A stretch of 64,000 bases of DNA from Flammeovirgaceae bacterium. Its GTDB lineage: Bacteria > Bacteroidota > Bacteroidia > Cytophagales > Cyclobacteriaceae. The position numbers and the translations under genes are program-made. Positions 1 to 7,691 of this stretch are shown here, piece after piece; position 1 is the stretch's first letter; every line of letters starts with the position of its first letter. The stretch covers positions 248,001 to 312,000 of the forward strand of contig JAJTEH010000006.1 in NCBI GenBank assembly GCA_021298355.1. Direction: 5' to 3'. The notes beneath the pieces were generated by a model, which was not told the origin of the DNA, did no database searches, and worked only from the letters and a program-made list of their open reading frames with translations.

Positions 1-1
1 A

Positions 2-184
2 GCATTAAGGCAAACCCACGAGGCTTTAGCACGAGTTAAGGAAGGAATTGAAGCAGGAATAACCGGAGATTTAGTAGCACAAGACATCCGCCAGGCTTTG
101 CATTATTTGGGTGAGTTAACGGGGGCCATCACCACCGATGATTTGTTAGGCAACATCTTTTCGAAGTTTTGTATAGGTAAATAG
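2..184 (+). CDS. mnmE: MnmE (TrmE) tRNA modification GTPase, 3' end only
   Basis: Only the last 60 codons are in the window; the gene begins upstream. MnmE works with MnmG to install the carboxymethylaminomethyl group on U34 of certain tRNAs. The visible piece is the C-terminal helical region. It includes an ALRQTHEAL helix, then [20 protein letters not shown], and ends in the invariant Cys-x-Gly-Lys terminus (FCIGK) that is diagnostic of MnmE. The Cys is the conserved C-terminal cysteine of the family. The stop is TAG at 182-184. No further in-frame coding follows. Confidence 0.93.
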   Translation, partial: ALRQTHEALARVKEGIEAGITGDLVAQDIRQALHYLGELTGAITTDDLLGNIFSKFCIGK

Positions 185-330
185 GTACAAAAAGAGTTGA
201 GTTTTTATTCACTTATACAACAACGTGAAGCATCAAGAAAAAAAATCTTATCAAGAATATTTACAAATCGAAAATTATTTAGCTAAATTTTCGGAGTAAA
301 TGCGAACCCTAACAATTTACAACAAACGCT

Positions 331-654
331 ATGGCAAAGAAAGCAAAAAAAGCAGCGAAGAAATCGGCTAAAAAAGTAGCCAAAAAAGCTGCGAAAAAAT
401 CACCTAAAAAGGCTGCGAAAAAAGTCGCGAAGAAAGCCGCGAAAAAGTCAGCAAAGAAAGCAGTAAAAAAAGTAGTGAAGAAAGCCGCTCCTAAGAAAGC
501 AAGCAAACCTGCTACTAAAAAGAAATCTGCTCCTAAGAAAAAAGCAGCTGCTAAACCAGCAGCGCCTGCTGCACCAGCACCAACACCTGCTGCACCGGCA
601 CCACAAGCATCTCTTTTTGGTGGTGGCGAAACGCAAGATTCAAGCAACGGATAA
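331..654 (+). CDS. Histone H1-like Lys/Ala-rich DNA-binding protein
   Basis: A 107-residue protein made almost wholly of Lys, Ala and Ser. Its first 60 residues are a run of AKK-type units (AKKAAKKSAKKVAKK and so on), followed by a Pro/Ala-rich stretch (about 70-92) and a short non-basic end with a SLFGGGE motif. This composition is that of bacterial histone H1-like (AlgP/HctA-type) proteins, which bind and compact DNA or RNA without a globular domain. The start is the ATG at 331; upstream is a 146-base AT-rich gap with no clear promoter match. A hairpin terminator follows directly, so the gene is probably monocistronic. The nucleotide sequence is a degenerate repeat, so copy number of the units may vary between strains. 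The minus-strand ORF over it is a shadow. Confidence 0.8.
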   Translation: MAKKAKKAAKKSAKKVAKKAAKKSPKKAAKKVAKKAAKKSAKKAVKKVVKKAAPKKASKPATKKKSAPKKKAAAKPAAPAAPAPTPAAPAPQASLFGGGETQDSSNG

Positions 655-681
655 TTTGTTAACTCCGTATACGCTTACAAG

Positions 682-716
682 GCGACAGGTCGCATAACCT
701 GTCGCTTTTGTTTTTG
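682..716 (+). terminator. Rho-independent terminator after the H1-like gene
   Basis: A perfect 9-bp stem GCGACAGGT (682-690) / ACCTGTCGC (697-705) with a 6-base loop, followed by TTTTGTTTTT. It lies 28 bases after the stop of the H1-like gene and separates it from the GH1 gene. Confidence 0.85.
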
Positions 717-730
717 TTAATCAAATCATA

Positions 731-1927
731 ATGAAAAAATTCCCTGACACTTTTCAGTTCGGCACCAGCACATCAGCCTACCAGATTGAAACACCTTTCG
801 AACACGATTGGGTAGATGTAAATAGTTTGGATGGACACATCTTTAACCGAACCACAGATCATGAAAAGTTATGGGAGAGTGATGTAGAACTTATTGCTAC
901 ACTTGCCCCACACTACCGCATGAGCTTAATGTGGAGCAAACTGCAACGAACGCCCTACGCACCGTTAGACGCCCAGGCAGTGGCACATTACCATCAGGTA
1001 CTACAAGCACTAAAAGCAACAAATGTAAGCATAATGATGGTGCTTCACCACTTTACCAACCCAATATGGTTTAGCAAAGTAGGTGGCTGGGAGAAAGCCG
1101 AAAATATTTTTCTTTGGCTGGACTTTGTAACTAAGCTCGTAAACGAATTTGGAGGCTATGTAAGCAGTTGGAATACATTTAATGAACCGAATGTATACGC
1201 CTGCTTCGGATGGATTGTAGGCAAATTTCCACCCTTTAAAAACAATATTCTTTTAGCCGGAAAAGTAGTAAAGCATATGGGGCTTGCGCATGATAAAGCT
1301 TACGACATTATTAAATCTAAATTCCCAGAACACCCTGTTGGTATATCGCATAATACAGCAGTATTTACAGCCGACTCTTTTTTAGGTAAGTTACCTGCGC
1401 GGTTGTCTGACTTATGGTTTATGGAGTTTGTGCCAGGCCATTTCGAAAAAGCAGATTTCTTTGGCATGAGTTACTATGCACGCATTAACCACGACCCTTT
1501 GCCTGTAACCATGATTACAACACCCGAGAAGTTAAAAGCGAGCGGAAAAGACCATGACGATATGTGGGAATATTACCCTGAAGGACTTCGGGAAAATGTG
1601 CTTCGTTACTGGAAAAAATACCAGAAACCCATCATCATTACAGAAAATGGTATTTGCACGAAAGACGATACCAAGCGCATAAAAGCCATTACCGACTATC
1701 TAAGCATTCTGCATCAACTTATTGCCGATGGAATTCCTATAAAAGGATATTACTACTGGAGCACGTGGGATAACTTCGAGTGGGCACTTGGCCCAACGTA
1801 TCAGTTTGGTTTGGCCACGTGCGATCCCGAAAGTAAAGAACGCAACATAAAACCTAGTGGCTCTTTATATGCCAGAATAGCACATAGCTGCGAATTGCAT
1901 GTACCCAACGCCCATCAACCCCGATAA
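731..1927 (+). CDS. Glycoside hydrolase family 1 (beta-glycosidase)
   Basis: A 398-residue family 1 glycosidase with a retaining mechanism. The N-terminal FQFGTSTSAYQIE is the family's substrate-binding Gln signature. LHHFTNP (about 105-111) carries the conserved His. The acid/base Glu is E152 in TFNEPN and the nucleophile is E305 in IITENG. WSTWDNFEW (343-351) forms the aglycone/-1 site loop. It is shorter than the usual 440-480 residues, but both catalytic glutamates and the terminal WxxxDNFEW motif are present, so it should be active. No signal peptide is seen, so it is probably cytoplasmic. The LHHFTNPxWF form recalls archaeal-type GH1 rather than BglA. Substrate cannot be read from sequence. 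The gene lies between two terminator-like structures and has no sugar transporter beside it. Confidence 0.9.
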   Translation: MKKFPDTFQFGTSTSAYQIETPFEHDWVDVNSLDGHIFNRTTDHEKLWESDVELIATLAPHYRMSLMWSKLQRTPYAPLDAQAVAHYHQVLQALKATNVSIMMVLHHFTNPIWFSKVGGWEKAENIFLWLDFVTKLVNEFGGYVSSWNTFNEPNVYACFGWIVGKFPPFKNNILLAGKVVKHMGLAHDKAYDIIKSKFPEHPVGISHNTAVFTADSFLGKLPARLSDLWFMEFVPGHFEKADFFGMSYYARINHDPLPVTMITTPEKLKASGKDHDDMWEYYPEGLRENVLRYWKKYQKPIIITENGICTKDDTKRIKAITDYLSILHQLIADGIPIKGYYYWSTWDNFEWALGPTYQFGLATCDPESKERNIKPSGSLYARIAHSCELHVPNAHQPR

Positions 1928-1990
1928 AAATCAGGATTGAATCTAACAGCAATCATACCCGATAAATAAAGATGGCTGTAGTTTGGTTGT

Positions 1991-2710
1991 ATGAAACCAA
2001 GCGACTCAGGACTCTATAGAGATCCTAAAAAAACAAAGCAAGCAGATTTGGAATTGCTCAGGCCATTGTTGCTGAGCGCAGGACTTTGCTCCTCTTTACT
2101 GATTGTGATTGCCGCCTTTCAGATAAAGACATACGACACCAAAGAGTTGGTAACCTACTCGAAAAGTGCCAACGATTTTGAAGAAATTATAGAAGTTCCC
2201 CCTACAGAAATTAAACCTCCGCCTCCAACCTTACAGTTACCACAAGTTGTTGAAGTACCCAACGAAACAAAAATTGTGCAAGAGATTGAAGTGAACTTTG
2301 ATGTAGAAGTTAGCCATGACACCAAGCTACAACAAATTACCATTGCCGAACCCTCTAAAGAAATTGAAATTGATAAAGAGGAATCCGAAGAAGTATTTAT
2401 GGTTGTAGAAGAAACCGCAGCCCCCGTTAATGGCATGGATGCGTTCTATAAGTTTGCCTCAGAAAATTTAAAATATCCGGGGCAAGCACGCAGAATGAAT
2501 GTGGAAGGAAAAGTTTTTGTTGAATTTGTGGTAGCTAAAGATGGCACGCTAACCAACATTAAAATTGTAAAAGGTATTGGCGCAGGCTGCGATGAAGAAG
2601 CTGTAAGAATATTGGAGTTATCGCCAAAATGGAAAGCAGCCAAACAAAGAGGAAGACCCGTAAAGCAAAGAATTGTGCTCCCTATTTTCTTTAAACTAAA
2701 GCAAGTATAA
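1991..2710 (+). CDS. TonB-family energy transducer
   Basis: A 239-residue TonB-like protein. It has one membrane segment (about 24-44), a Glu/Pro-rich periplasmic linker with PPTEIKPPPPTLQLP near residues 70-86, and a C-terminal TonB domain (about 150-239). That domain has YPGQARRMNVEGKVFVEFVV, a Gly-rich turn and a PVKQRIVLPIFF end typical of PF03544. TonB couples the ExbB/ExbD motor to outer-membrane receptors. No exbB or exbD lies beside it; a separate ExbB/ExbD/TonB set is at 37836-39766 in the window. The start is ATG 1991, 63 bases after the GH1 stop. A hairpin with a T-run follows. Confidence 0.85.
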   Translation: MKPSDSGLYRDPKKTKQADLELLRPLLLSAGLCSSLLIVIAAFQIKTYDTKELVTYSKSANDFEEIIEVPPTEIKPPPPTLQLPQVVEVPNETKIVQEIEVNFDVEVSHDTKLQQITIAEPSKEIEIDKEESEEVFMVVEETAAPVNGMDAFYKFASENLKYPGQARRMNVEGKVFVEFVVAKDGTLTNIKIVKGIGAGCDEEAVRILELSPKWKAAKQRGRPVKQRIVLPIFFKLKQV

Positions 2711-2732
2711 AAGCAAAGTTAAAATTGCTTGT

Positions 2733-2778
2733 GGGGAAATTGGTTTAATCGCATATTACTACCGATTTCCTCTTTTTT
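2733..2778 (+). terminator. Hairpin plus T6 directly abutting the next start codon
   Basis: A 12-bp stem, 2733-2744 against 2761-2772 with two G-U pairs, a 16-base loop, and six T at 2773-2778. It has the form of an intrinsic terminator for the tonB-like gene, but the T-run ends exactly at the ATG (2779) of the acyltransferase gene. It may therefore act as an attenuator or a translation-blocking hairpin for that gene. Confidence 0.65.
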
Positions 2779-3327
2779 ATGAAATGGATTTGTTCGCTTT
2801 ATTTAAAGTTAATCGGTTGGAAAATCGGCAACCAGTTAGACCCAAAATACAAACGCTGTGTATTAGTAGCAGCACCTCACACCAGCAATTGGGATTACCC
2901 TATAGCTTTAGCAACATTATATGCCTGTGGCATTAAAGTTAGATTTCTTGCTAAAAAAAGTTTGTTTCAATTTCCGCTTGGCATGTTAATGCGGGCAACC
3001 GGTGGCATAGCGGTAGACAGAAGTAAGCATAACAATTTAGTAGATAGCATGATAGACATGTTTAAGCAACACGAAGAATTGATTTTGATGATTCCGGTGG
3101 AAGGAACAAGAAGTTATGTAAAAGAATGGAAATCTGGTTTTTACCACACTGCCATGGGAGCGAATGTACCCATTGTACTTGGTTATTTAGATTATGGAAA
3201 AAAAGTAGCGGGTTTTGGAGATGTGTTTTTTCCAACCGGCAATTATGAAAAAGATTTAAAGGAGATGCAGGATTTTTACAGAAAAGTGCAAGCCAAATAT
3301 CCGGAAAAATCTAGTTTGAATCAGTAG
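2779..3327 (+). CDS. 1-acyl-glycerol-phosphate acyltransferase-like (PlsC fold)
   Basis: A 182-residue acyltransferase of the LPLAT/PlsC superfamily. The catalytic HX4D box is H34-T-S-N-W-D39, and the second block PVEGTR (106-111) matches the FPEGTR acceptor-phosphate motif. It is shorter than PlsC proper and resembles the compact Bacteroidetes glycerol acyltransferase group that joins an acyl chain to a lysophospholipid or related acceptor at the inner membrane. An N-terminal amphipathic/hydrophobic helix (about 1-16) could anchor it. The start is fixed by the family's N-terminus (short lead before the LVAAPHTSNWD block). It is followed 7 bases later by the truncated haemoglobin, so the two are likely co-transcribed. 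Confidence 0.82.
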   Translation: MKWICSLYLKLIGWKIGNQLDPKYKRCVLVAAPHTSNWDYPIALATLYACGIKVRFLAKKSLFQFPLGMLMRATGGIAVDRSKHNNLVDSMIDMFKQHEELILMIPVEGTRSYVKEWKSGFYHTAMGANVPIVLGYLDYGKKVAGFGDVFFPTGNYEKDLKEMQDFYRKVQAKYPEKSSLNQ

Positions 3328-3334
3328 TATAAAA

Positions 3335-3703
3335 ATGGAAGAAACGCTGTACGAACAATTCGGGGAAGAAAATCTTCGCAAGTTAGTTCAACATTTTTAC
3401 GATTTAGTTTTTGAACACCCTCACCTTTCACCATTGTTTAAAACAGATAAAGAACTGATTAAAGAAAAGCAATTTTTATTCTTAACCCAGTTTTTTGGTG
3501 GTTCGGACGTATATTCTCAACGTTACGGACACCCCCGATTAAAGGCCAGGCATCTTCCCCACCCTATTGGTAAAGCAGAAGTAGAAGCCTGGTTGCAATG
3601 TATGGCATTAGCATTTAGTAAAATTGATGCCGATGAGAAATTAAAGGATTTGATGTTTCAAAAACTTGTACCTCCGGCCTTCTTTATGGCAAATAAAGAA
3701 TAA
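3335..3703 (+). CDS. Truncated haemoglobin, group II (trHbO type)
   Basis: A 122-residue 2-over-2 globin. The proximal His is H73 in RHLPHPI and the group II-specific Trp at position G8 is W86 in EAWLQCM. The YGHPRLKARHLP block is typical of the group II (YjbI/trHbO) family. These proteins bind O2 and NO or related ligands and are linked to oxygen handling or nitrosative/peroxide stress. It follows the acyltransferase by 7 bases. Its TAA ends at 3703, one base short of the stop of the convergent MBL gene, leaving no room for a conventional terminator. Confidence 0.9.
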   Translation: MEETLYEQFGEENLRKLVQHFYDLVFEHPHLSPLFKTDKELIKEKQFLFLTQFFGGSDVYSQRYGHPRLKARHLPHPIGKAEVEAWLQCMALAFSKIDADEKLKDLMFQKLVPPAFFMANKE

Positions 3704-3704
3704 G

Positions 3705-4532
3705 CTAAAACAATGTAAGTTGTTGTACAAACTTAGCAGCCTGAGCAGGATTAAACACAAATGGTTTTCCTGTTACATCGTATAAAGAACCAACTTTATA
3801 GCGCGATAAAACGTCTACCCGAACACTACCTTTAACATCTTCAAATTCTGCCAAAGCTAACTCTGGCTTATTATTATTTTTAGATAAATGTGCTAATAAC
3901 AACAAATTCAATTCTTTATGTTTTTTATCTAAGAATAATCTTTTTGCTTGTTTGTTAGAAAGATGCCCCAACCCTCCTCGTATTCTTCTTTTTAGAGCTA
4001 AAGGATATCGGCCATTCTCTAACATCTCCTCATCGTAATTGCTTTCTAAAATACAAGCATGCACGTTAGCAAAAACATCTTGTACATGGCAACAGGCTAA
4101 ACCAATATCCGTAATAACGCCCACACGTACATTATTTTTTTCTACATAAAAACTCAACGCTTCTGCTGCATCATGTTGTTTAGGAAAAGCGACTATTTTC
4201 AAAGTATCAATTTCAATACACTGATATGGTTTGATAAATTGAAGGTTTAATCTATTGAGATTAACTTCCGATTGATCATATGTTCCCTTACTGAGGTAAA
4301 CTGGCAAATTATATTTCTTAGCAAAGGCCGGTAACCCATGAATATGATCGCCATGTTCGTGAGTAATAAAAGTAGCTTTAATGGATTGAATTGAAATATG
4401 TAATTGCGTAAGCCTTTTCTCAACTTCACTTGCTGCAATACCAACATCAATTAAAACACCTGCTTGTGCATACCCTACATAATAACAATTTCCGTTACTG
4501 CCAGAGTTTAAAGAGGCTACCTGTAAATTCAT
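3705..4532 (-). CDS. MBL-fold metallo-hydrolase (YycJ/WalJ-like)
   Basis: A 275-residue metallo-beta-lactamase-fold protein. It opens with the SLNSGSNGN block and carries the metal motif H58-E-H-G-D-H63, a downstream His (PKQHDAA), an Asp (VITDIG) and a LGHLSNKQA block. This set matches the YycJ/WalJ group of nucleic-acid-type MBL hydrolases; the biochemical substrate is unsettled. It starts at ATG 4532 and is divergent from the DUF3820 gene with only 37 bases between them, so the two share a compact promoter region. It is convergent with the globin gene. Confidence 0.85.
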   Translation of the reverse strand: MNLQVASLNSGSNGNCYYVGYAQAGVLIDVGIAASEVEKRLTQLHISIQSIKATFITHEHGDHIHGLPAFAKKYNLPVYLSKGTYDQSEVNLNRLNLQFIKPYQCIEIDTLKIVAFPKQHDAAEALSFYVEKNNVRVGVITDIGLACCHVQDVFANVHACILESNYDEEMLENGRYPLALKRRIRGGLGHLSNKQAKRLFLDKKHKELNLLLLAHLSKNNNKPELALAEFEDVKGSVRVDVLSRYKVGSLYDVTGKPFVFNPAQAAKFVQQLTLF

Positions 4533-4569
4533 TCGTGTAAATATCTCTATATTGTTTCAAAATTGGTAA

Positions 4570-4830
4570 ATGGAATTACTAAACATTTTTGAAGGAGATA
4601 AAGAAAAACAAGTGATCTACTTTAAGGAATTAGTAAAATATCGAATGCCTTTTGGTAAATACAAAGGAATTTTACTTACCGATTTACCCGTTTCGTATGT
4701 AGAGTGGTTTTCAAAAAAAGGTTTTCCACAAGGAAAATTAGGTGAATACTTACAAACCATTTATGTTATTAAAACTAATGGATTAGAGGCCTTACTGCAA
4801 TCAATAAAAAAAACTATACCTAAACCATAA
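4570..4830 (+). CDS. DUF3820 family protein
   Basis: An 86-residue protein with the DUF3820 core: MPFGKYKG (26-33), then L-x-D-L-P, then YVEWFSKKGFP and GKLGEYLQ. The family is small, cytoplasmic and of unknown function; it has been linked by homology to a putative quorum-sensing-regulated virulence factor. It overlaps the 3' end of the convergent sensor kinase gene by 11 bases (4820-4830). Confidence 0.8.
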   Translation: MELLNIFEGDKEKQVIYFKELVKYRMPFGKYKGILLTDLPVSYVEWFSKKGFPQGKLGEYLQTIYVIKTNGLEALLQSIKKTIPKP

Positions 4831-7597
4831 CCGGAATAATAACCTTGATGGTTGTGCCTTCATGTAAAACGGTAGAGTTATGTAAATCTCCATGCAGTTT
4901 ATCTACTGCTTTTCTAACAATGTATAACCCCAGTCCATTACCACGAGAGCTTACATTAGCTCTGAAATACATATCAAATATTTTTGGCAGATATTCTTCT
5001 TGTATACCTTGCCCGTTATCGTGCACTTCTACTATCAACTTACCTTTTTCTTTGTAGCAAATTATTTTTACAAATGAATTCTCCATACCACAAAAAAGTA
5101 TGGAGTTTTCTATCAGGTTCTCGAGAATAAGAGTAAGTAGAGTGGGGAACGATTTTATTTGCAACACTTGTTCTGTTTCGTTCAGTAACGCAATATTTTT
5201 ATTTTCTGCTTCGTCTTTATATCTGACAAAAACATTTTCGATCAAATCATTAACTACAACTTCCTTCAATTCCAATTCATGTGCACTAACATCGCTAATT
5301 GCCTGTAACTTTCTAATCATTTTATCGAGGCTAAATGCGGTGTCGTTAACTTTTTCAAATAATTCTAACGCTACTTTATCCTTCACGGTTATCTTGGCAA
5401 CTTCCGTTAAACCCATAAACGTAGTGATGGGTCTTCTGAAATCGTGAGAACTTCTATAAAAGAAAGTGTCTAATTCTTGAAAAGCCAATTTTAGTTGGCT
5501 GGTTCTTTGTTCTACTCTTTCTTCAAGTTTTGCATTCAATTGCAAAATCGAATCATTTGCTTCGCGTAATTCTTCGGCTTGTGCAGCCAACTCTTCTTGC
5601 TTTTCCAGAACATCTTCGTTTAACTTTACTAGTGTTTCGTTAGATTCTGCCAACTCTTCTGCCTGTGCCTGTATTTCTTCTTGCTTTTCCAGCAATTGAT
5701 TGTTTAGTTTTCTAAGCTCTTCATTCGTATCGGCCATTTCTTGGTTTGCCATTACTAATAATTTTTTGGCTTTGCTAACTTTACGCGAATAGTTCAATAA
5801 AATTACAGTGAATACGCCTATCAAGATAAAGCCCAACGATCCCACTATAATGATGATGAACTGATTTTGTAGTTTGGCATCTTTTAATTTAAGTTGTGTA
5901 TCCTTCAGAATTTTCTCGTTGGTTAACGCTTCAATTTCTCTTTGCTTTTTATCTAAATCGTAAATGGTATTAAGTTCTGCCAATTTTCTAGACATACTCT
6001 CGTTGTACAGTGAATCGTTTATGGCTTTGGTTATCTTCAGGTATTGGTTAGCTGCTTTGTAGTTTCCTGTAACTTCAAAATATTCAGAATAGTTTTCATA
6101 TGCATTTCGTAATAACAACTTCGAGTTAGTTCTTTTTGCTAATTCTAAACTTATATCTGCATATTCTTTTGATTCTTTAAGTCTGTTTACCTTTAACAAC
6201 AATTCAGAAATGGCATTGTAAGAGATTGCCAAGTTGCTGATGTCGCCTATTTCCTTGTCAATTTGTAAAGCCTGATTTTGTAAGTTTAACGCCTCTTCGT
6301 ATTTCTTTTGCTCTTGATAAACCAGAGCAAGATTAAATAGCGAGGCACTTATCCCTGCTTTATACCCAAGTGTTTGTCTTATGGAAAGTGCTTTTTTATG
6401 GAATTCTTCGGATAGCGCGTATTTGCCTTCTAGCATGTATACTAGTCCTTTGATATTATAGCCATTTGCTACTCCTCGCTTGTCTCCTATCAAAACTCTG
6501 ATGCGTTCTGCCTCATCAATAAATTCTAATGATTTAGCGTAGTTTTTTTGGCCTTTGCTTATCCAGCCTAAGGTAGCATATAACTCAGCCGTTAGTGCAT
6601 TCATTTTTGCCTGTTGGGTAATTCTTAACCCTATAAAGGCAAAATCAGCAGCCAGATTTAATTCGGAAAGTTCATCGTACACTTCTGCTAGTTTCAAATA
6701 TGTTTGGGCGCGTAAATATTGGTTTCCCAATTTTTGTGCAAGCTTAAGAGAGTAAAACAAATGATCGATAGCGCGCTGATAATCGGCATGGTGTATAGCT
6801 ATCTCTGCGCTGGAATAATTACAATGCCAATCTGTGTAAGCAGTAGGCTCTTTTTTTCCTGCCTCACAAATTTTATTTGCATACTCGTTGGCTAACAAAA
6901 AATTGCCTGAATTAGTATAGGCAGAAAAGTATAGAAAATAAATTTCAGCTTGCACTGTTAAGTTCTTGGAAACCTGCGATGCCTCTGCCAGTTTTAAACT
7001 GGCTAGTGCTTCAGAAGTTTTCCATAGGGCTAGTTGTACTTTTGCCTTTGTACGATAAACCTTCGATAAATATTTTATGTTGGCCGATTTCTTAATTTCT
7101 GCTTCTGTTTTTTGCAGAATGTATAAGGCAGAGTCAAAAAGACCCAAATCAAAATATACGGTGCCTAAAAAAGCCTGGTTATAATGATTCTCGGGGTCGT
7201 CTGATTCTGTAGACAATCGAGTAGATTGAAGCAATGCTTGTTTAGCACGTGCATATTTACCTACAGAATAAAAACCAATGCCTGTTAGGGTTAAAGCACG
7301 TTTCTCGCCTTTTACATAGTGTAACCTGCGCGATTGTACCAGTGCTTGTTGTGCCACTTGTAGTCCTATACTATCGCTGTTGTCGTACAGTTTAAATGCC
7401 AACTCATTTTGTAAATCAATCTTTCTAAACTCGTTTGCTTCTTTTTCGATCAGGTAACGGAGACTATCTGCTTTACTAATTGCTTGAGCTATTCCGGTTG
7501 ATGAATTTATACAAATAATGTACACCAGAGAAAAAAGAATTTTCTTTGTTAGCCCATCTTTACGACCACTTATCTTATGTAGAAAGCGCCTCAACAT
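4820..7597 (-). CDS. TPR-containing membrane sensor histidine kinase
   Basis: From ATG 7597 this is a 925-residue kinase; a TTG nine codons upstream (7624) is a weaker start. An N-terminal signal sequence (about 15-40) is followed by a periplasmic array of tetratricopeptide repeats (about 70-530). Then come a membrane helix (580-602), a long coiled coil (about 606-706), and a HisKA domain with H718 in SSHDFRRPI. The ATPase has an N-box (LENLIENS, 825-832), G1 DNGQGI (860-865) and G2 GNGLGL (886-891). The coiled coil holds two near-copies of a 28-residue unit (630-657, 658-685; both contain LEKQEE and AQAEELxE). No receiver domain or partner regulator is adjacent, so its output is unknown. Its 3' end overlaps the convergent DUF3820 gene. 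Confidence 0.88.
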   Translation of the reverse strand: MLRRFLHKISGRKDGLTKKILFSLVYIICINSSTGIAQAISKADSLRYLIEKEANEFRKIDLQNELAFKLYDNSDSIGLQVAQQALVQSRRLHYVKGEKRALTLTGIGFYSVGKYARAKQALLQSTRLSTESDDPENHYNQAFLGTVYFDLGLFDSALYILQKTEAEIKKSANIKYLSKVYRTKAKVQLALWKTSEALASLKLAEASQVSKNLTVQAEIYFLYFSAYTNSGNFLLANEYANKICEAGKKEPTAYTDWHCNYSSAEIAIHHADYQRAIDHLFYSLKLAQKLGNQYLRAQTYLKLAEVYDELSELNLAADFAFIGLRITQQAKMNALTAELYATLGWISKGQKNYAKSLEFIDEAERIRVLIGDKRGVANGYNIKGLVYMLEGKYALSEEFHKKALSIRQTLGYKAGISASLFNLALVYQEQKKYEEALNLQNQALQIDKEIGDISNLAISYNAISELLLKVNRLKESKEYADISLELAKRTNSKLLLRNAYENYSEYFEVTGNYKAANQYLKITKAINDSLYNESMSRKLAELNTIYDLDKKQREIEALTNEKILKDTQLKLKDAKLQNQFIIIIVGSLGFILIGVFTVILLNYSRKVSKAKKLLVMANQEMADTNEELRKLNNQLLEKQEEIQAQAEELAESNETLVKLNEDVLEKQEELAAQAEELREANDSILQLNAKLEERVEQRTSQLKLAFQELDTFFYRSSHDFRRPITTFMGLTEVAKITVKDKVALELFEKVNDTAFSLDKMIRKLQAISDVSAHELELKEVVVNDLIENVFVRYKDEAENKNIALLNETEQVLQIKSFPTLLTLILENLIENSILFCGMENSFVKIICYKEKGKLIVEVHDNGQGIQEEYLPKIFDMYFRANVSSRGNGLGLYIVRKAVDKLHGDLHNSTVLHEGTTIKVIIPVMV

Positions 7598-7643
7598 ATT
7601 TACAAGTAATGAATTTGCGGGCAATTGTCAAACAAATAGTTGA

Positions 7644-7674
7644 TTGGGCGGTAATTATACTTTGTCTATCTTTG
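7644..7674 (+). promoter_or_regulatory. Bacteroidetes-type promoter for the M15 peptidase
   Basis: TTG at 7644-7646, a 20-base spacer, then TATCTTTG at 7667-7674. This fits the phylum's -33 TTG / -7 TAnnTTTG pattern. The predicted start of transcription falls a few bases before the ATG at 7692, which argues against the in-frame TTG at 7644 being the translation start. Confidence 0.6.
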
Positions 7675-7691
7675 CTTTTCCTTTACTTCTC

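Noticed and set aside
331-560. Periodic AAG/AAA/GCN sequence resembling a CRISPR or satellite array
   Set aside because: The period is that of codons in a Lys/Ala protein, without equal-length spacers or fixed repeats.
309-647. Minus-strand ORF over the H1-like gene
   Set aside because: Its Phe/Ala-rich translation is the complement of Lys/Ala codons; the plus-strand frame, its ATG and the terminator fit better.
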